A DNA stretch of 64,000 nucleotides from assembly GCA_916613615.1 (NCBI GenBank), contig OU744723.1, forward strand, positions 63,744,239 to 63,808,238. The letters are read 5' to 3'. This document shows positions 60,701 through 64,000 of the stretch, in pieces. A program made the position numbers and the translations under genes. This DNA is from Steromphala cineraria. Its lineage: Eukaryota > Mollusca > Gastropoda > Trochida > Trochidae. How positions within the stretch are numbered: position 1 is the stretch's first letter; each line of letters begins with the position of its first letter. Below the pieces are notes generated by a model. It saw only the letters and a list, made by a program, of their open reading frames with translations. It made no database searches and was not told the DNA's origin.

Positions 60701-62097
60701 CCCATTCTTCCACATGGTGATGTAGCTACCTTCCTGCTCACATTCAACTTGCAACAATGCTTTCCGTCTTGCATCATCTGGTAGGGAGTAGGCATCAAAC
60801 TTTCCATCATTCTTTATCATGAGTTCAAATAGGTCCCCGCAGCTCTCCTTATACAAAATGGTAGTTGTTACATCAAGGAACTTCAAAGGTGTCTTGAAGA
60901 ATTCCTCGATGTTCAGGTCTTGCTTCTTGGCTCTTAGTTTTGGGTACATCATTGAGCAATGAGGAAAGCCGTGCGCAATGTTTAGCTCTGCAACACGGCG
61001 TTTTACCTCTGAATCAACTTTTAGTTTGCCTTGTTTTAGATAATGGTTCAGTATTTGAAGTCTTTCATCTTGAATTTTGACCGAACTAAGATCAAAAATA
61101 TTTTCACGATCCAATATTTTGTCTTGGAAATGGCCCAGATAGTCCCGAGCTTCGTTCACCACGTTCCTCCTGCTGATAAATATGACCTTAGTTTGTGTGT
61201 CATTACGATCCAAATCGTGAATGATATCAGTGATCACATTCGTCCATTTATTGATGAGTGCATGGTCAGAAGTGAAGGCGCCGAATCTGTCATCAAACAT
61301 GATAACACGGTCTTCTGTAAACTTTGTAAGGTGTCTGTATTCCTCAGGCTCTTCAATACAGTAGACACTGACATCTTCACGGAGCTGTTGAAGGACCAGA
61401 AGTCCCAGTATCGTCTTGCCATCTCCAGCATTACCAGTTATAGTCACCCAGTTGCTCCCTCTATCCAGCATACCAACCACCGTGTCTACAGCTGATACAC
61501 GGATCATACCAGCGGTCTTCTTATCGATTTCCTTTTGAGTTCTGTCTGTAATGAGAAACCAAAAAAGTCATATAGTAATTGGATCTGCAGATCTCTTCAC
61601 AGTTAACTAAAATTTGACCACTTATGTTAGGTTACAGATTGAAGTGACCCATTACCCTTCCTGACACAAACCAAAAATACATTTGGTGGTGCAGGAGTGT
61701 TACTGCACAAGAGGTGTATGGATCTTCCAACTGATGCTACAATATCAGTATAAGTGCTAAATAACAACGTCCTATGAAATCGCTCTCCATGATAAAGTAT
61801 AACAGACAATGATACACATACTTACCCCAAAGGTCCAAAATCTTCCGTTTTGCCAATTCTATCAAAATAAAAGCTTAATGTCAATTGTGTTGAAATTATT
61901 GGATTTTACAATGTAAAAATGTAACTTCGTTTAGATATCTTTCAGACAATACTTGAAATTACCAACATGTTTTCCATTAGGACGGAATATGTAGGAAAAT
62001 AAGTAAACATTAGTGAAACCTGGAAGTGCAAGGATATAGGGAAAAGAGTTGATATACATACTGTCTATGTCTGCAGGAATGGAAGGTTCTCGATGCC
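18107..62097 (-). CDS. nSTAND3 NTPase / ankyrin / SPRY-like split gene (overall span, 5' open)
   Basis: This is an inferred gene of at least ten coding exons on the minus strand: 62062-62097, 61826-61858, 60386-61545, 52560-52805, 45300-45425, 44693-44831, 42987-43030, 41040-41865, 36317-36418 and 18107-18792. All have AG acceptors and GT donors, and reading phase agrees at all nine junctions, giving about 1,132 residues to the stop. Domain order is nSTAND3 P-loop NTPase, acidic Ser/Gly/Asp/Glu linker, an unassigned segment, about seven ankyrin repeats, and a B30.2/SPRY-like domain. STAND proteins are nucleotide-switched signalling ATPases. Ankyrin and SPRY domains usually recognise partners, so an intracellular NLR-like sensor role is inferred, not shown. 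N-terminal exons with the effector domain probably lie right of 63.8 kb. Introns are filled with transposons. The alternative is two or more adjacent genes, but uniform phase makes this less likely. Confidence 0.7.
18940..20345. other. Intron sequence, nothing recognised
   Basis: AT-rich left end of the 17.5 kb intron between the SPRY exon and exon 36,317-36,418. No gene or element is supported. Confidence 0.35.
20349..21280. mobile_element. CCCCCG-hairpin repeat element A
   Basis: The left end is TATATCCCCCGCAA at 20349 and the right end TTGCGGGGGATA at 21280. The body has three to four loose units of about 170 bp with CTTCATGACACACCTTCATA and GTTATGAGCCGGACAGGAC. A (GACG)n microsatellite lies at 21180-21236, just before a terminal hairpin (CGCAACTTCGTCGTTGCG). 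No protein is encoded, and ORFs here are shadows. Confidence 0.75.
21285..22360. other. Intron sequence, nothing recognised
   Basis: AT-rich sequence. It holds scattered short motifs but no supported exon or element. Confidence 0.35.
22365..22880 (-). pseudogene. LINE fragment, C-terminal zinc-knuckle part of ORF2
   Basis: The minus reading contains KYESYLSKIDVKKFRTAL, then RNDRICLVCNLNDVEDKLHF and LLICPIYKSFR. The CxxC...HFLxxCPxY pattern is the zf-RVT-like tail of bivalve endonuclease/reverse-transcriptase LINEs. The frame continues upstream past a stop near 22720 into FIQRMKDIYLQSW. The LINE at 49.0-52.1 kb carries the same domain (LCPLCVTPIIETEFHFILQC). Only the C-terminal end survives. 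Confidence 0.75.
23240..23690 (-). pseudogene. DIRS-type tyrosine recombinase, C-terminal fragment
   Basis: The minus reading has PACSNFHEIRALSAIIAFH followed by WFWKSYMVFANHYSRDV. The HxxR box (HEIR) and the tyrosine in NHYSRD match the catalytic C-terminus of DIRS recombinases. It aligns by eye with the better copy at 53,887-54,117 (NPHEIRALASTMALH, FASHYLWDLA). The N-terminal recombinase half is missing on the upstream side, where a copia element begins. It probably belongs with the RT fragment at 29.56-30.59 kb. Confidence 0.75.
23700..24180. other. Unassigned sequence between DIRS and copia pieces
   Basis: No ORF or end structure is recognised. It may hold decayed recombinase sequence or the 3' end of the copia element. 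Confidence 0.3.
24185..24943 (-). pseudogene. Copia-type element: RT end and RNase H
   Basis: A 252-codon minus ORF reads like the C-terminal part of Ty1/copia Pol. It has ILWIARQSRPDVLYEASRLS, then ELLVYSDASFGNLPDGGSQG (RNase H first Asp), STIAAETLAMADG (Glu) and VVVTDCKSLFDNL (Asp). Catalytic acidic positions are retained. A stop and frame change near 24,950 separates it from the RT segment, so the polyprotein is broken. Confidence 0.85.
24965..25426 (-). pseudogene. Copia-type element: reverse transcriptase core
   Basis: It contains MDIKTAFLQGQMIDRDLYIK, WRLKKSVYGLGDASRKWYD and LACHVDDFIWSG. These are the copia RT signatures DIKxAFLxGxL, KxxYGLKxAxRxW and YVDDM. The catalytic pair reads HVDD, with the two aspartates intact. 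Overlap with the integrase frame at 25,365-25,426 marks a frameshift. Confidence 0.85.
25365..26298 (-). pseudogene. Copia-type element: protease tail, GAG-pre-integrase and integrase
   Basis: Two consecutive minus frames lie here (25,729-26,298 and 25,365-25,688). The first has VKKLHKQFGHASKEHLRKLV with downstream CSECDTCMQYKR, the H-H-C-C zinc site of the integrase N-terminus. The second carries LYSDNGGEFNNTKV and AAYSPWSNGLLERQNHTL, the D and E region of the DDE core. A frame break near 25,700-25,730 splits the core. The 5' side stops abruptly at about 26,300, where a 2.9 kb insertion begins. The protein resumes at 29,193. Confidence 0.85.
27396..27751 (+). mobile_element. TTAA-flanked MITE, copy 3 (356 bp)
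   Basis: Ends AGGGGCAGTAGCACGTTTTT and complement lie between perfect TTAA sites at 27392-27395 and 27752-27755. It has the same length as copy 1 and high identity to it. Confidence 0.9.
27760..29095. other. AT-rich DNA inside the 2.8 kb insertion
   Basis: No transposase or other domain is recognised. The ORFs are short and compositional. Confidence 0.35.
29193..29520 (-). pseudogene. Copia-type element: protease segment
   Basis: The minus reading contains ECAVLDTACTRTVCGRQWF, a retroviral-type aspartic protease start (LDT/S-G/A). It ends at KVLSSMTATINL near 29,215. The separate frame ending at 26,298 begins with the similar MTATIGETECRI. The short shared coding stretch at both breakpoints shows where foreign DNA entered the element. 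Confidence 0.75.
29560..30595 (-). pseudogene. Decayed DIRS-type reverse transcriptase
   Basis: The minus reading near 30,350-30,430 gives GFYSPMFIPPKRDRRK then LINDMS, close to HIPGFYSPIFLVPKKN of the DIRS copy at 56.9 kb. Further on (about 30,030) LRRLGVLIDQSKSDLKPT matches the RT-RNase H connection. Stops and frameshifts are frequent. With the recombinase fragment at 23.2-23.7 kb it flanks the copia element. Confidence 0.65.
30950..31345. repeat. Degenerate GTTGAATGATTGAT low-complexity array
   Basis: Short TTGAATGATTGATGATT-type units of irregular length (about 20-30 bp) recur, interspersed with TTTTAGTG. Confidence 0.7.
31350..32570. other. AT-rich interior of the G-rich element
   Basis: No exon or domain is supported. 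TTAAAGGGACATTCCT near 32543 resembles one end of the TTAA-type elements but has no visible partner. Confidence 0.35.
33272..36255. mobile_element. CCCCCG-hairpin repeat element B, with internal duplication
   Basis: The left end TGTCCCCCGC at 33272 and right end CGGGGGACA at 36255 are inverted. Inside are two nearly identical halves offset by exactly 1713 bp (GCAAAAGGCACCACT at 33377 and 35090; TATCCCACCGGTTCC at 33564 and 35277). The first half contains an inner unit bounded by TATCCCACCGG and CCGGTGGGATA (to 34911) that ends with a GACG tract. Long ORFs on both strands here are repeat shadows. Confidence 0.75.
33655..34845. repeat. 171/160-bp alternating tandem repeat
   Basis: CCTTTCATGAACAGAGTCC starts units at 33659, 33830, 33990, 34161, 34321, 34492 and 34663, spaced 171, 160, 171, 160, 171 and 171 bp. 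Short units replace TGAGTTCTGCTCCGGAAAC by TATATATATG. A second block with the same order starts near 35368. Confidence 0.85.
36317..36418 (-). CDS. Internal exon between ankyrin and SPRY parts
   Basis: The exon is 102 bp. Its acceptor is TTTTTCAGCAG and its donor ATAG|GTAAAA. It encodes DTSDLMVAPPLNLTSEDL followed by VIKVRNSRDRWIPVI, entering and leaving in phase 1, which fits both neighbours. The acceptor is a NAGNAG, so one extra alanine may be included or skipped. The DRWIPVIGRAMIL junction into the next exon reads smoothly. Function is unknown; it may form the N-terminal edge of the SPRY-like module. Confidence 0.65.
36430..37060. other. Intron sequence, nothing recognised
   Basis: AT-rich sequence without a supported exon or repeat. 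Confidence 0.35.
37064..37419 (-). mobile_element. TTAA-flanked MITE, copy 4 (356 bp, reverse)
   Basis: It has the same termini as copy 1 but inverted orientation, with TTAA at 37060-37063 and 37420-37423. Only 286 bp separate it from copy 5. Confidence 0.9.
37706..38061 (-). mobile_element. TTAA-flanked MITE, copy 5 (356 bp, reverse)
   Basis: Same family and orientation as copy 4, with TTAA at 37702-37705 and 38062-38065. Confidence 0.9.
38070..38610. other. Intron sequence, nothing recognised
   Basis: No exon or element is supported. Confidence 0.35.
38617..39654. mobile_element. CCCCCG-hairpin repeat element C
   Basis: The left end is TAATCCCCCGCCGC and the right end GCGGCGGGGGATA. The body has about five units of roughly 120-180 bp with TGTGACCTTGA, AAGGTCACCAAAATC and TATGAAGAGAATCCAGT. 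An ACGGACGGACG tract precedes a terminal hairpin at 39,618-39,654 whose loop holds CGCGCTAATCGCGCG. Confidence 0.8.
39660..40590. other. Intron sequence, nothing recognised
   Basis: No supported exon is seen. ORFs near 39.9 kb lack domains. Confidence 0.35.
40596..40694. repeat. Perfect 31-bp-arm inverted repeat
   Basis: Arm 40596-40626 (ATAAAGTATAGTTTTGCCCT...) pairs exactly with 40664-40694, with a 37-bp loop. AATAAAGTATAGTTTTTGAG near 40374 shares the outer end. Confidence 0.9.
41040..41865 (-). CDS. Ankyrin-repeat exon
   Basis: The acceptor ATTTTCCAG ends at 41866 and the donor is GATTAG|GTAATC, so the exon is 826 bp. It enters in phase 0 (VMSKRLIDRPG) and leaves in phase 1. It encodes about 275 residues with roughly seven ankyrin units, such as DRTMLWTAVHGGRKPMVHAL, HGADVNIPDESGNTLL, DDVGATPLHWLSG, DDFGFTPLHYLCAR and DHQGNMPLHYISS. 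Ankyrin stacks bind protein partners. Several units keep the GxTPLH turn while others are degenerate. The ORF appears to extend to an ATG at 41988, but that part is intron, and the exon's own first Met is not a start. Confidence 0.8.
41870..42980. other. Intron sequence, nothing recognised
   Basis: AT-rich sequence between the ankyrin exon and the 44-bp exon. No element is recognised. Confidence 0.35.
42987..43030 (-). CDS. 44-bp micro-exon upstream of the ankyrin exon
   Basis: Acceptor TTTTATTTCAG and donor AGCACG|GTAAAG bound 44 bp. Entered in phase 1 it reads DGNQGLLDETSTSST and leaves in phase 0, exactly the phase needed by the ankyrin exon. It is Ser/Thr-rich and looks like a linker. 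Good splice sites and phase fit are the only evidence. Confidence 0.6.
43035..44690. other. Intron sequence, nothing recognised
   Basis: AT-rich sequence. A short ACTC microsatellite lies near 43,838. No exon is supported. Confidence 0.35.
44693..44831 (-). CDS. Internal exon, unassigned segment
   Basis: Acceptor ATATCCTCAG and donor ACAACAAG|GTAGAT bound 139 bp. In phase 0 it encodes LTVNVTHLHCENVSVKANTI and RNLSLGCHQHIHQAPAAQQ, leaving in phase 1 toward the micro-exon. The first half has the alternating hydrophobic pattern of beta strands. The last third is a Gln/Gly/Lys-rich linker. No family is recognised. Confidence 0.65.
45300..45425 (-). CDS. Internal exon, unassigned segment
   Basis: Acceptor TATATCCAG and donor GTGCTG|GTAATG bound exactly 42 codons in phase 0. 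The reading has TLRHWLIRLCNISP, then SFNWTPHPKQLDLQDVL. Joined to the next exon, DLQDVL is followed by LTVNVTHLHC. A second frame is also open (SETLAHQIVQHLAATPERG), but it hits a stop in the next exon, so the phase-0 frame is preferred. Function is unknown. Confidence 0.65.
45478..45720. repeat. 199-bp intronic tandem duplication, second unit split by insertions
   Basis: The unit starting AGCTTATTTAGTTATACAAG at 45478 restarts at 45677. The second unit is interrupted at about 45,720 and again at about 45,994. Its remainder (AATGATAAAAAACGACC...) continues at 52,304-52,450. Confidence 0.75.
45722..45957. mobile_element. Short CCCCC-type repeat element
   Basis: It begins TATCCCCCACCACGAAG with an adjacent hairpin to GGGGGATA, has CCGTCCGTGCGTCCGTCCGT, and ends GGCGGGGGATG. 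It splits the second unit of the intronic duplication. Confidence 0.6.
46127..46890 (+). pseudogene. LINE ORF1 with hydrophobic leader and 2A motif
   Basis: The first frame runs through an arginine-rich start and a leader containing VLCRLTLFLSLLLLATSN, then DVETNPGP at 46316-46339. That matches the ribosome-skipping 2A consensus D(V/I)ExNPGP. After a frameshift the text continues with ELSTSDILKELKEM, KNNLIFYNMEEETRED, RDLLKETMDISETD and KRIPSKSTGPRPELVK. This is a coiled-coil plus L1-ORF1-like RNA-binding pattern. In-frame stops near 46,365, 46,413 and 46,628 and shifts show decay. 2A sequences at the N-terminus of CR1-type LINEs are known from sea urchin and some molluscs. Confidence 0.75.
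47141..48196 (+). CDS. Mariner transposase, uninterrupted ORF
   Basis: A 351-residue ORF with no stops or frameshifts. The N-terminal part (1-120) has helix-turn-helix DNA-binding character (CRWSLQFKRGRESLDDDPRS). The catalytic domain begins at WVPRNLT (121-127). Catalytic aspartates are D160 (VTGDETWIHH), D254 (ILYDNAPLH) and D289 (YSPDLAPSDYFLF). There are 34 residues between the last two, the DD34D signature of mariner. The length equals the family norm of about 345-350. It cuts and pastes TA-flanked elements. I could not find its terminal repeats; the right end may have been displaced by the repeat starting at 48,204. Whether it is active is unknown. Confidence 0.9.
   Translation: MDSLKHEQRAVIKFLTKEGCKATEIHYRMCNVMGKDAPNFSTVCRWSLQFKRGRESLDDDPRSGRPSEVSRPDVIAAIDRRILADRRVKVSELSLEFQISVGSVEKIIHDHLGMSKVSARWVPRNLTAQDRQKRTESCMELLDRFNADEARFLSRLVTGDETWIHHWDPETKLESKQWKHPSSPPPLKFRTQPSAGKVMATIFWDAKGILLIDYLPTKTTMHGQYYANLMQELRKTIRQKRRGMLTRGVLILYDNAPLHKLRVAQAAIRDCGFEQLNHQPYSPDLAPSDYFLFRNLKSALRGRHFRDDEDVKAATEAWLGGQTEDFYKSGIKSLKEKWNKCIEVKGNYIEK
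48204..49064. mobile_element. CCCCCG-hairpin repeat element D (long form)
   Basis: It starts AACAAGATGTGTTTGTGAAA and CGAATGCCCCCGG and ends CCGATTCGGGGGCATAA. The body holds tandem units with GTCAAGGTCAAGGTCACAAG, TCATGGTGTCATCTGAAAGG and GACAAACGGACAGACGGACG. A 185-bp copy of the same family lies at 55,003-55,187. ORFs are shadows. Confidence 0.8.
49066..52054 (+). pseudogene. LINE ORF2: endonuclease, reverse transcriptase, zinc tail
   Basis: Broken into several frames. Endonuclease: VWNIEGLKKHL, FDFIVFLETW (catalytic Glu) and VIVPGDFNTRTGD (Asp/Asn). RT: NYRPVTLLDVCRKIFSKIL, VEQAGFRKGFQTIDNIFI, WYCAFIDFKTTFDSVSR and FGVRQGCQLSPFLFSFFLND. The usual (Y/F)ADD box reads FADY near 50,983, so one catalytic Asp is lost. 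Later parts are YKYLGVQLSSSG and the tail LCPLCVTPIIETEFHFILQC. The stop after KCVNK near 49,660, others, and frameshifts confirm inactivity. Confidence 0.85.
52560..52805 (-). CDS. Acidic repeat exon
   Basis: Acceptor TGCATAATAG and donor GGTCAG|GTTCTT give 246 bp, exactly 82 codons in phase 0. It encodes repeated acidic units such as GSHDDEDEARGGSDIDEDEA, GSEADDEASG, GSDDDEDEASG and GSEDDEDECSD. They are followed by PVAVSSVTVQESSQQANTTA. This is a disordered negatively charged linker between the STAND ATPase and the downstream domains. An earlier donor (CTCAG|GTCAGG) would leave phase 1 and run into a stop two exons later. The unit length of about 33-42 bp suggests growth by slippage. Confidence 0.7.
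52983..53276 (-). repeat. Tandem duplicates of the acidic exon (253-bp unit)
   Basis: GAATTCTATTATGCATAAAG at 52801 recurs at 53054, carrying the acidic exon start plus the next 200 bp of intron. A third partial copy lies at 53,236-53,276. The middle copy (52,983-53,058) keeps its acceptor and acidic reading but has only weak donors. The third has lost two bases at the acceptor, which breaks phase. They may be alternative or dead exons. Confidence 0.65.
53387..53544 (+). repeat. DIRS left inverted terminal repeat
   Basis: It contains AGTTGCCTTACTTACCTTCT, CGCGAAAGAAACGCGTAGTA and CCTACGCCTGAGCGGGACAC, all repeated in complement at 60,019-60,175 with few mismatches. Confidence 0.9.
53600..53705. 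repeat. DIRS internal complementary region
   Basis: GATAAGTTGAGGTAGG at 53,618 is the complement of the left end. AACCTACCTCAACTTATCTA at about 53,674 repeats it directly. Between them lies TTTAAATATCTAAAATATTT, whose complement also precedes the left repeat at 53,345-53,386. So the true left edge may be near 53,345. Confidence 0.7.
53887..54895 (-). pseudogene. DIRS tyrosine recombinase
   Basis: The N-terminus reads VSTRSLYDDKWMLFEKFCKD, then after a stop STFLLHLRRKRHLKGGTIST and YLSALNSVL. Box I is FLRSFATAARVSELHAL. After a frameshift near 54,310 the C-terminal part carries HEIRALASTMALHRN (HxxR) and TTVFASHYLWDLA (nucleophilic Tyr). All expected catalytic residues of the R-HxxR-Y set are visible. 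In-frame stops near 54,131 and 54,780 and the frameshift make it a pseudogene. Confidence 0.85.
54900..55740. other. Foreign AT-rich segment inside the DIRS element
   Basis: It separates the end of the RNase H part from the recombinase start and lacks DIRS coding. It contains the short CCCCCG repeat at 55,003-55,187, and the rest is unassigned. Confidence 0.5.
55003..55187. mobile_element. CCCCCG-hairpin repeat element D (short form, 185 bp)
   Basis: It has the same ends as 48,204-49,064 (AACAAGATGTGTTTGTG; CCGATTCGGGGGCATAA) but the tandem body is reduced to one partial unit. Confidence 0.85.
55776..57322 (-). pseudogene. DIRS reverse transcriptase and RNase H
   Basis: RT reads HIPGFYSPIFLVPKKN, MRMIHNMATFNELYLD and DWMVSLDLQDAYLHVPIYPP (first catalytic Asp) in the frame of 56,708-57,322. 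The YIDD box lies in another frame (FDPYIDDCLM, 56,417-56,620). RNase H follows in the frame of 55,776-57,173 with SLFVDASLQGWGAHLG, SLEMQAVILAVSHWL, LLASDNSTVVW and GCRNVLADRPL. The D-E-D-D set is present. Two frame changes inside RT show it cannot make a full protein. Confidence 0.85.
57480..59215 (-). pseudogene. DIRS Gag-like region
   Basis: Near 59,145-59,205 the minus strand reads CPVCHLTKSSFDPHRLCPDC, a CxxC/HxxCxxC zinc cluster typical of DIRS Gag. A proline-rich stretch follows. The frame 58,152-58,865 has about ten copies of DERPVHPR, an SR-rich segment and an acidic end (DREEDFVPDYTEDEE). After it come DFQKLSVSSSFKPLKPSA and NPSRIDHLLTMIDWQRRTI in other frames. It is broken by several shifts. 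Confidence 0.65.
58460..58700. repeat. 24-bp coding tandem repeat in DIRS Gag
   Basis: The unit CGCTCGTCCCGAGGATGGAC plus four bases encodes DERPVHPR on the minus strand. There are about ten copies with HHR/HPQ/HLL variants. Confidence 0.85.
59220..60015. other. DIRS 5' untranslated part
   Basis: AT-rich between 59,230 and 59,520, then purine-rich. It lies between the Gag-like start and the right terminal repeat. No coding is seen. Confidence 0.45.
60019..60175 (-). repeat. DIRS right inverted terminal repeat
   Basis: Reverse complement of 53,387-53,544. It carries AAGTATGAGTTTGCACTACT and GAAGGTAAGTAAGGCAACTT. Confidence 0.9.
60386..61545 (-). CDS. nSTAND3 NTPase exon
   Basis: Acceptor CTCATTACAG and donor CAACAG|GTGAAT give 1,160 bp: phase 1 in, phase 0 out, about 386 residues. 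Walker A is TITGNAGDGKT (61,444-61,412). Walker B is DRVIMFDDRFGAF. A sensor-like arginine motif is TKVIFISRRNVVNEARDYL. The C-terminal part has GFPHCSMMYPKL and CEFAHPSIYESVLSVICS, the winged-helix-like end usual for this group. This matches the novel STAND NTPase 3 family, abundant in molluscs. Such ATPases act as ATP/ADP-switched signalling hubs. The in-frame Met at 61,507 is inside the domain and is not the start, because the frame continues upstream to the acceptor and through two earlier exons. Confidence 0.85.
61826..61858 (-). CDS. 33-bp micro-exon before the nSTAND3 exon
   Basis: Acceptor ATTTTGATAG and donor TTTGGG|GTAAGT bound 33 bp. In phase 1 it reads LAKRKILDLW and joins the next exon as DRTQKEIDKKTAG, a helical lead-in that nSTAND3 proteins normally have before the P-loop. 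Phase fits on both sides. Confidence 0.65.
62062..62097 (-). CDS. 36-bp micro-exon, upstream linker
   Basis: Acceptor CATTTCCAG and donor ATAGACA|GTATGT bound 36 bp. In phase 1 it reads HREPSIPADID, then joins LAKRK through a shared Lys codon. A short linker before the STAND module; upstream exons are outside or at the edge of the window. Confidence 0.6.
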
Positions 62098-62280
62098 CTG
62101 GAAATGAAAAAAAGCTTCTGTATGTATTTTCTGGCTTTGATGACTAGATAACTCTTAATTAAATCTTAATTCAATTTCAGGATAAAGATGTGTAGCACGC
62201 GTTTGTAAATACCCTTTTATAATATTGTTAACTTGTAAAGTCTTTCTGCTTTTATTAATATGCTTTCAATTGACGGTTAA

Positions 62281-63649
62281 AGGGACATTAAGTATTTTAA
62301 TGTTTCTGATACAACATTTTATTCAAAACACCTATGAATTGTACCAATTTGTAGATTTCAACTACAATTAGGTTTATGAGAGTATGCTCACAAATCACAA
62401 TAAATCGATGTTATTATGCTCAAAAGAAATTTATTGTAACCGGAAGCGCGCGCTAGTGAATTGTAATGTCATTGAGCAGATTTCCAATATTTGCGTACTA
62501 CGTCAGCTCGCCTATTATCAGCTGCAATACAATATATTACTGACAAATACCAACATTTTGTTAACCAGAGAACAATATATTATTTAAAGATTATGTTGAT
62601 ATTGAATAACCAATTAACATAACCATCTTCTAAACATGCCATGTAGCTTTTCTTTTCCTTTTCACTCGTTGTCATCTGTGTTTACATTTAGTGTGTGAGC
62701 GGACTACGACATGGATATAGTAAATTCGTAACCAAACGAACTCGTACCGGAAACGTTTCCTTATTTTATTTATAAGTTTCGATAATTCAACATCAATTTC
62801 GTCTAAATATGTAACCATAACTATGTTGACACCAAGAAAATAGTAAACGTGAACAAAAAACTACAAATAGCTTTCTTGTCGATATCATATTAGACATATT
62901 AGAAATTTCTATGCAAATTAGGCAGTTCTTCATTCCGTTAAGGACCGAGTTATTATAACTAAATTCGTCATTGGTTGGTATTATAACCAACTTATGTAAA
63001 TTACTTCAACTTGTTCTTTCAAAATTTGAAAGATTATAAGCGATATATCAAGAATATTCGTTCACGTGACTCCAGTTAGCCATATACAGAAGGGCGACTG
63101 CAAAACTAGACTTATCGAGTCTTTTGAGGTTTCCGCGTGATTTTGACTCTAAATTTTGATTTCATATTACAATATGTTTGGAAGCTAAATATTTATTCAC
63201 AATATATTGAGGGTGAATATAGAATACTTTTACGCATTGAAAAAAATTCAAAATCAGAACGTGCGATGTATGTTATAGTGAGTGTAATTAGCTTAACAAG
63301 CCTTTATTGGTAAGAAAGAGTGCTAAAATGATAAACATATCACTAATGACTAATAAACCATCAAAGGGACTGCTCGATCGTTTCGATATAGGCACGAGTT
63401 TCTTTTCGGTACGAATTACCGATTGGAAAAGTTTCGTTTTGGGTACGAATTCACCCACAGCAACAATGACCACAATGCTTTGCGAGAGAAAGTTATAAAC
63501 TCGATCTATTTATATCCTGGGGAAACACCTCTTCTAATTATTTCGGTTTCTAAGCTTATTTCAGGTCAAAACTAATGGTGATAGTTTGTGTGTATGATAT
63601 AGATTTATAGCAGTGTTCTTAAATTTGTATCAAAATACTCAATGTCCCT
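62281..63649. mobile_element. 1.37 kb TTAA-flanked TIR element
   Basis: TTAA at 62277-62280 and 63650-63653 flank inverted ends AGGGACATTAAGTATTTT and the complement of AGGGACATTGAGTATTTT. No transposase is seen. Sub-terminal sequences also resemble each other in inverse (ACTCGTACCGGAAACG near 62,742 and a related stretch near 63,390). Probably non-autonomous and piggyBac-type. Confidence 0.7.
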
Positions 63650-63827
63650 TTAATAGTTTTCTGTAGTTCTGCAAGTAGTATTGTCAACTTTCGGTTTTTC
63701 ATGTCTCTGTGGATCAGTCTATTTGCTATAAAATAGGGAGGTTGGGTTGTTCCATTTTATCATGTATATTTCATCCAATAAATCCCAATCTGTTCTCATT
63801 TTGGCTGATTCAAATCAGTGTACTTAC

Positions 63828-63868
63828 CACCATATTGCACAACTGTCACAGAACTGATCACACATAGA
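63828..63868 (-). CDS. Tentative further upstream exon of the STAND gene
   Basis: A perfect donor GTG|GTAAGTA ends the candidate at 63828. A possible acceptor GTCTGTCAG lies at 63869. The phase-1 reading ISSVTVVQYG joins GHREPS in the next exon without a stop. The 5' limit is a guess because other AG dinucleotides are available. Confidence 0.3.
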
Positions 63869-64000
63869 CTGACAGACGATTAAAGCGAAATCTCTGATAA
63901 TCTAAGGTAAGTAACCAATATAATCAATATCATAAATGTATTTAATGGTTTACACTAAAGTATAACTATTAAATGTGTCCTAAAGTGTCAAGGATATTTC

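Noticed and set aside
60387..61507. ATG at 61,507 as the start of the STAND protein
   Set aside because: The frame continues upstream to an acceptor and through two micro-exons that give the usual lead-in to the P-loop.

Overview
This is eukaryotic, AT-rich, intron- and repeat-dominated DNA, most likely from a bivalve mollusc. The basis is GT-AG exons, a molluscan-style STAND NTPase gene, many interspersed repeats that carry (GACG)n tracts beside a CCCCCG/CGGGGG hairpin, and DIRS, copia, CR1-like and mariner elements. The species cannot be named from the sequence alone. No bacterial operons, rRNA, tRNA or CRISPR arrays were seen.

Layout. 1-335 (+): last intron and terminal coding exon of an unrecognised gene. 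336-16,000: mostly non-coding, packed with at least a dozen tandem arrays with periods of 17 to 170 bp. 18,107 to about 62,100, and probably past the right edge (-): one large split gene. I rebuilt it from short exons, most of them invisible to ORF finding. In transcript order: two short exons (62,062-62,097; 61,826-61,858), a nSTAND3 NTPase exon (60,386-61,545), an acidic low-complexity exon (52,560-52,805), three short exons (45,300-45,425; 44,693-44,831; 42,987-43,030), an ankyrin-repeat exon (41,040-41,865), a small exon (36,317-36,418) and a terminal B30.2/SPRY-like exon (18,107-18,792). The reading phase agrees at all nine junctions and gives about 1,132 residues with an open 5' end. It looks like an NLR-like sensor: STAND switch, acidic linker, ankyrin repeats, SPRY recognition domain.

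The introns are a transposon graveyard with nested insertions. They hold a nearly complete DIRS-type tyrosine-recombinase retroelement with inverted terminal repeats (53,387-60,175) and a decayed LINE whose ORF1 begins with a hydrophobic leader and a 2A motif, DVETNPGP (45,994-52,302). That LINE is interrupted by a mariner with an uninterrupted DD34D transposase frame (47,141-48,196) and by a CCCCCG-type repeat. A copia-type element (24,185-29,520) lies between two pieces of a second DIRS element and is itself interrupted by a 2.8 kb TIR element. Five copies of a TTAA-flanked MITE occur, four of them exactly 356 bp long. A 1.37 kb TTAA element sits beside the 5' exons.

The strongest candidates for a new observation are the nSTAND3-acidic-ankyrin-SPRY gene with its locally duplicated acidic exon, the 2A-leader LINE, and the family of repeats sharing one build: CCCCCG end, tandem body, GACG microsatellite, 3' hairpin.
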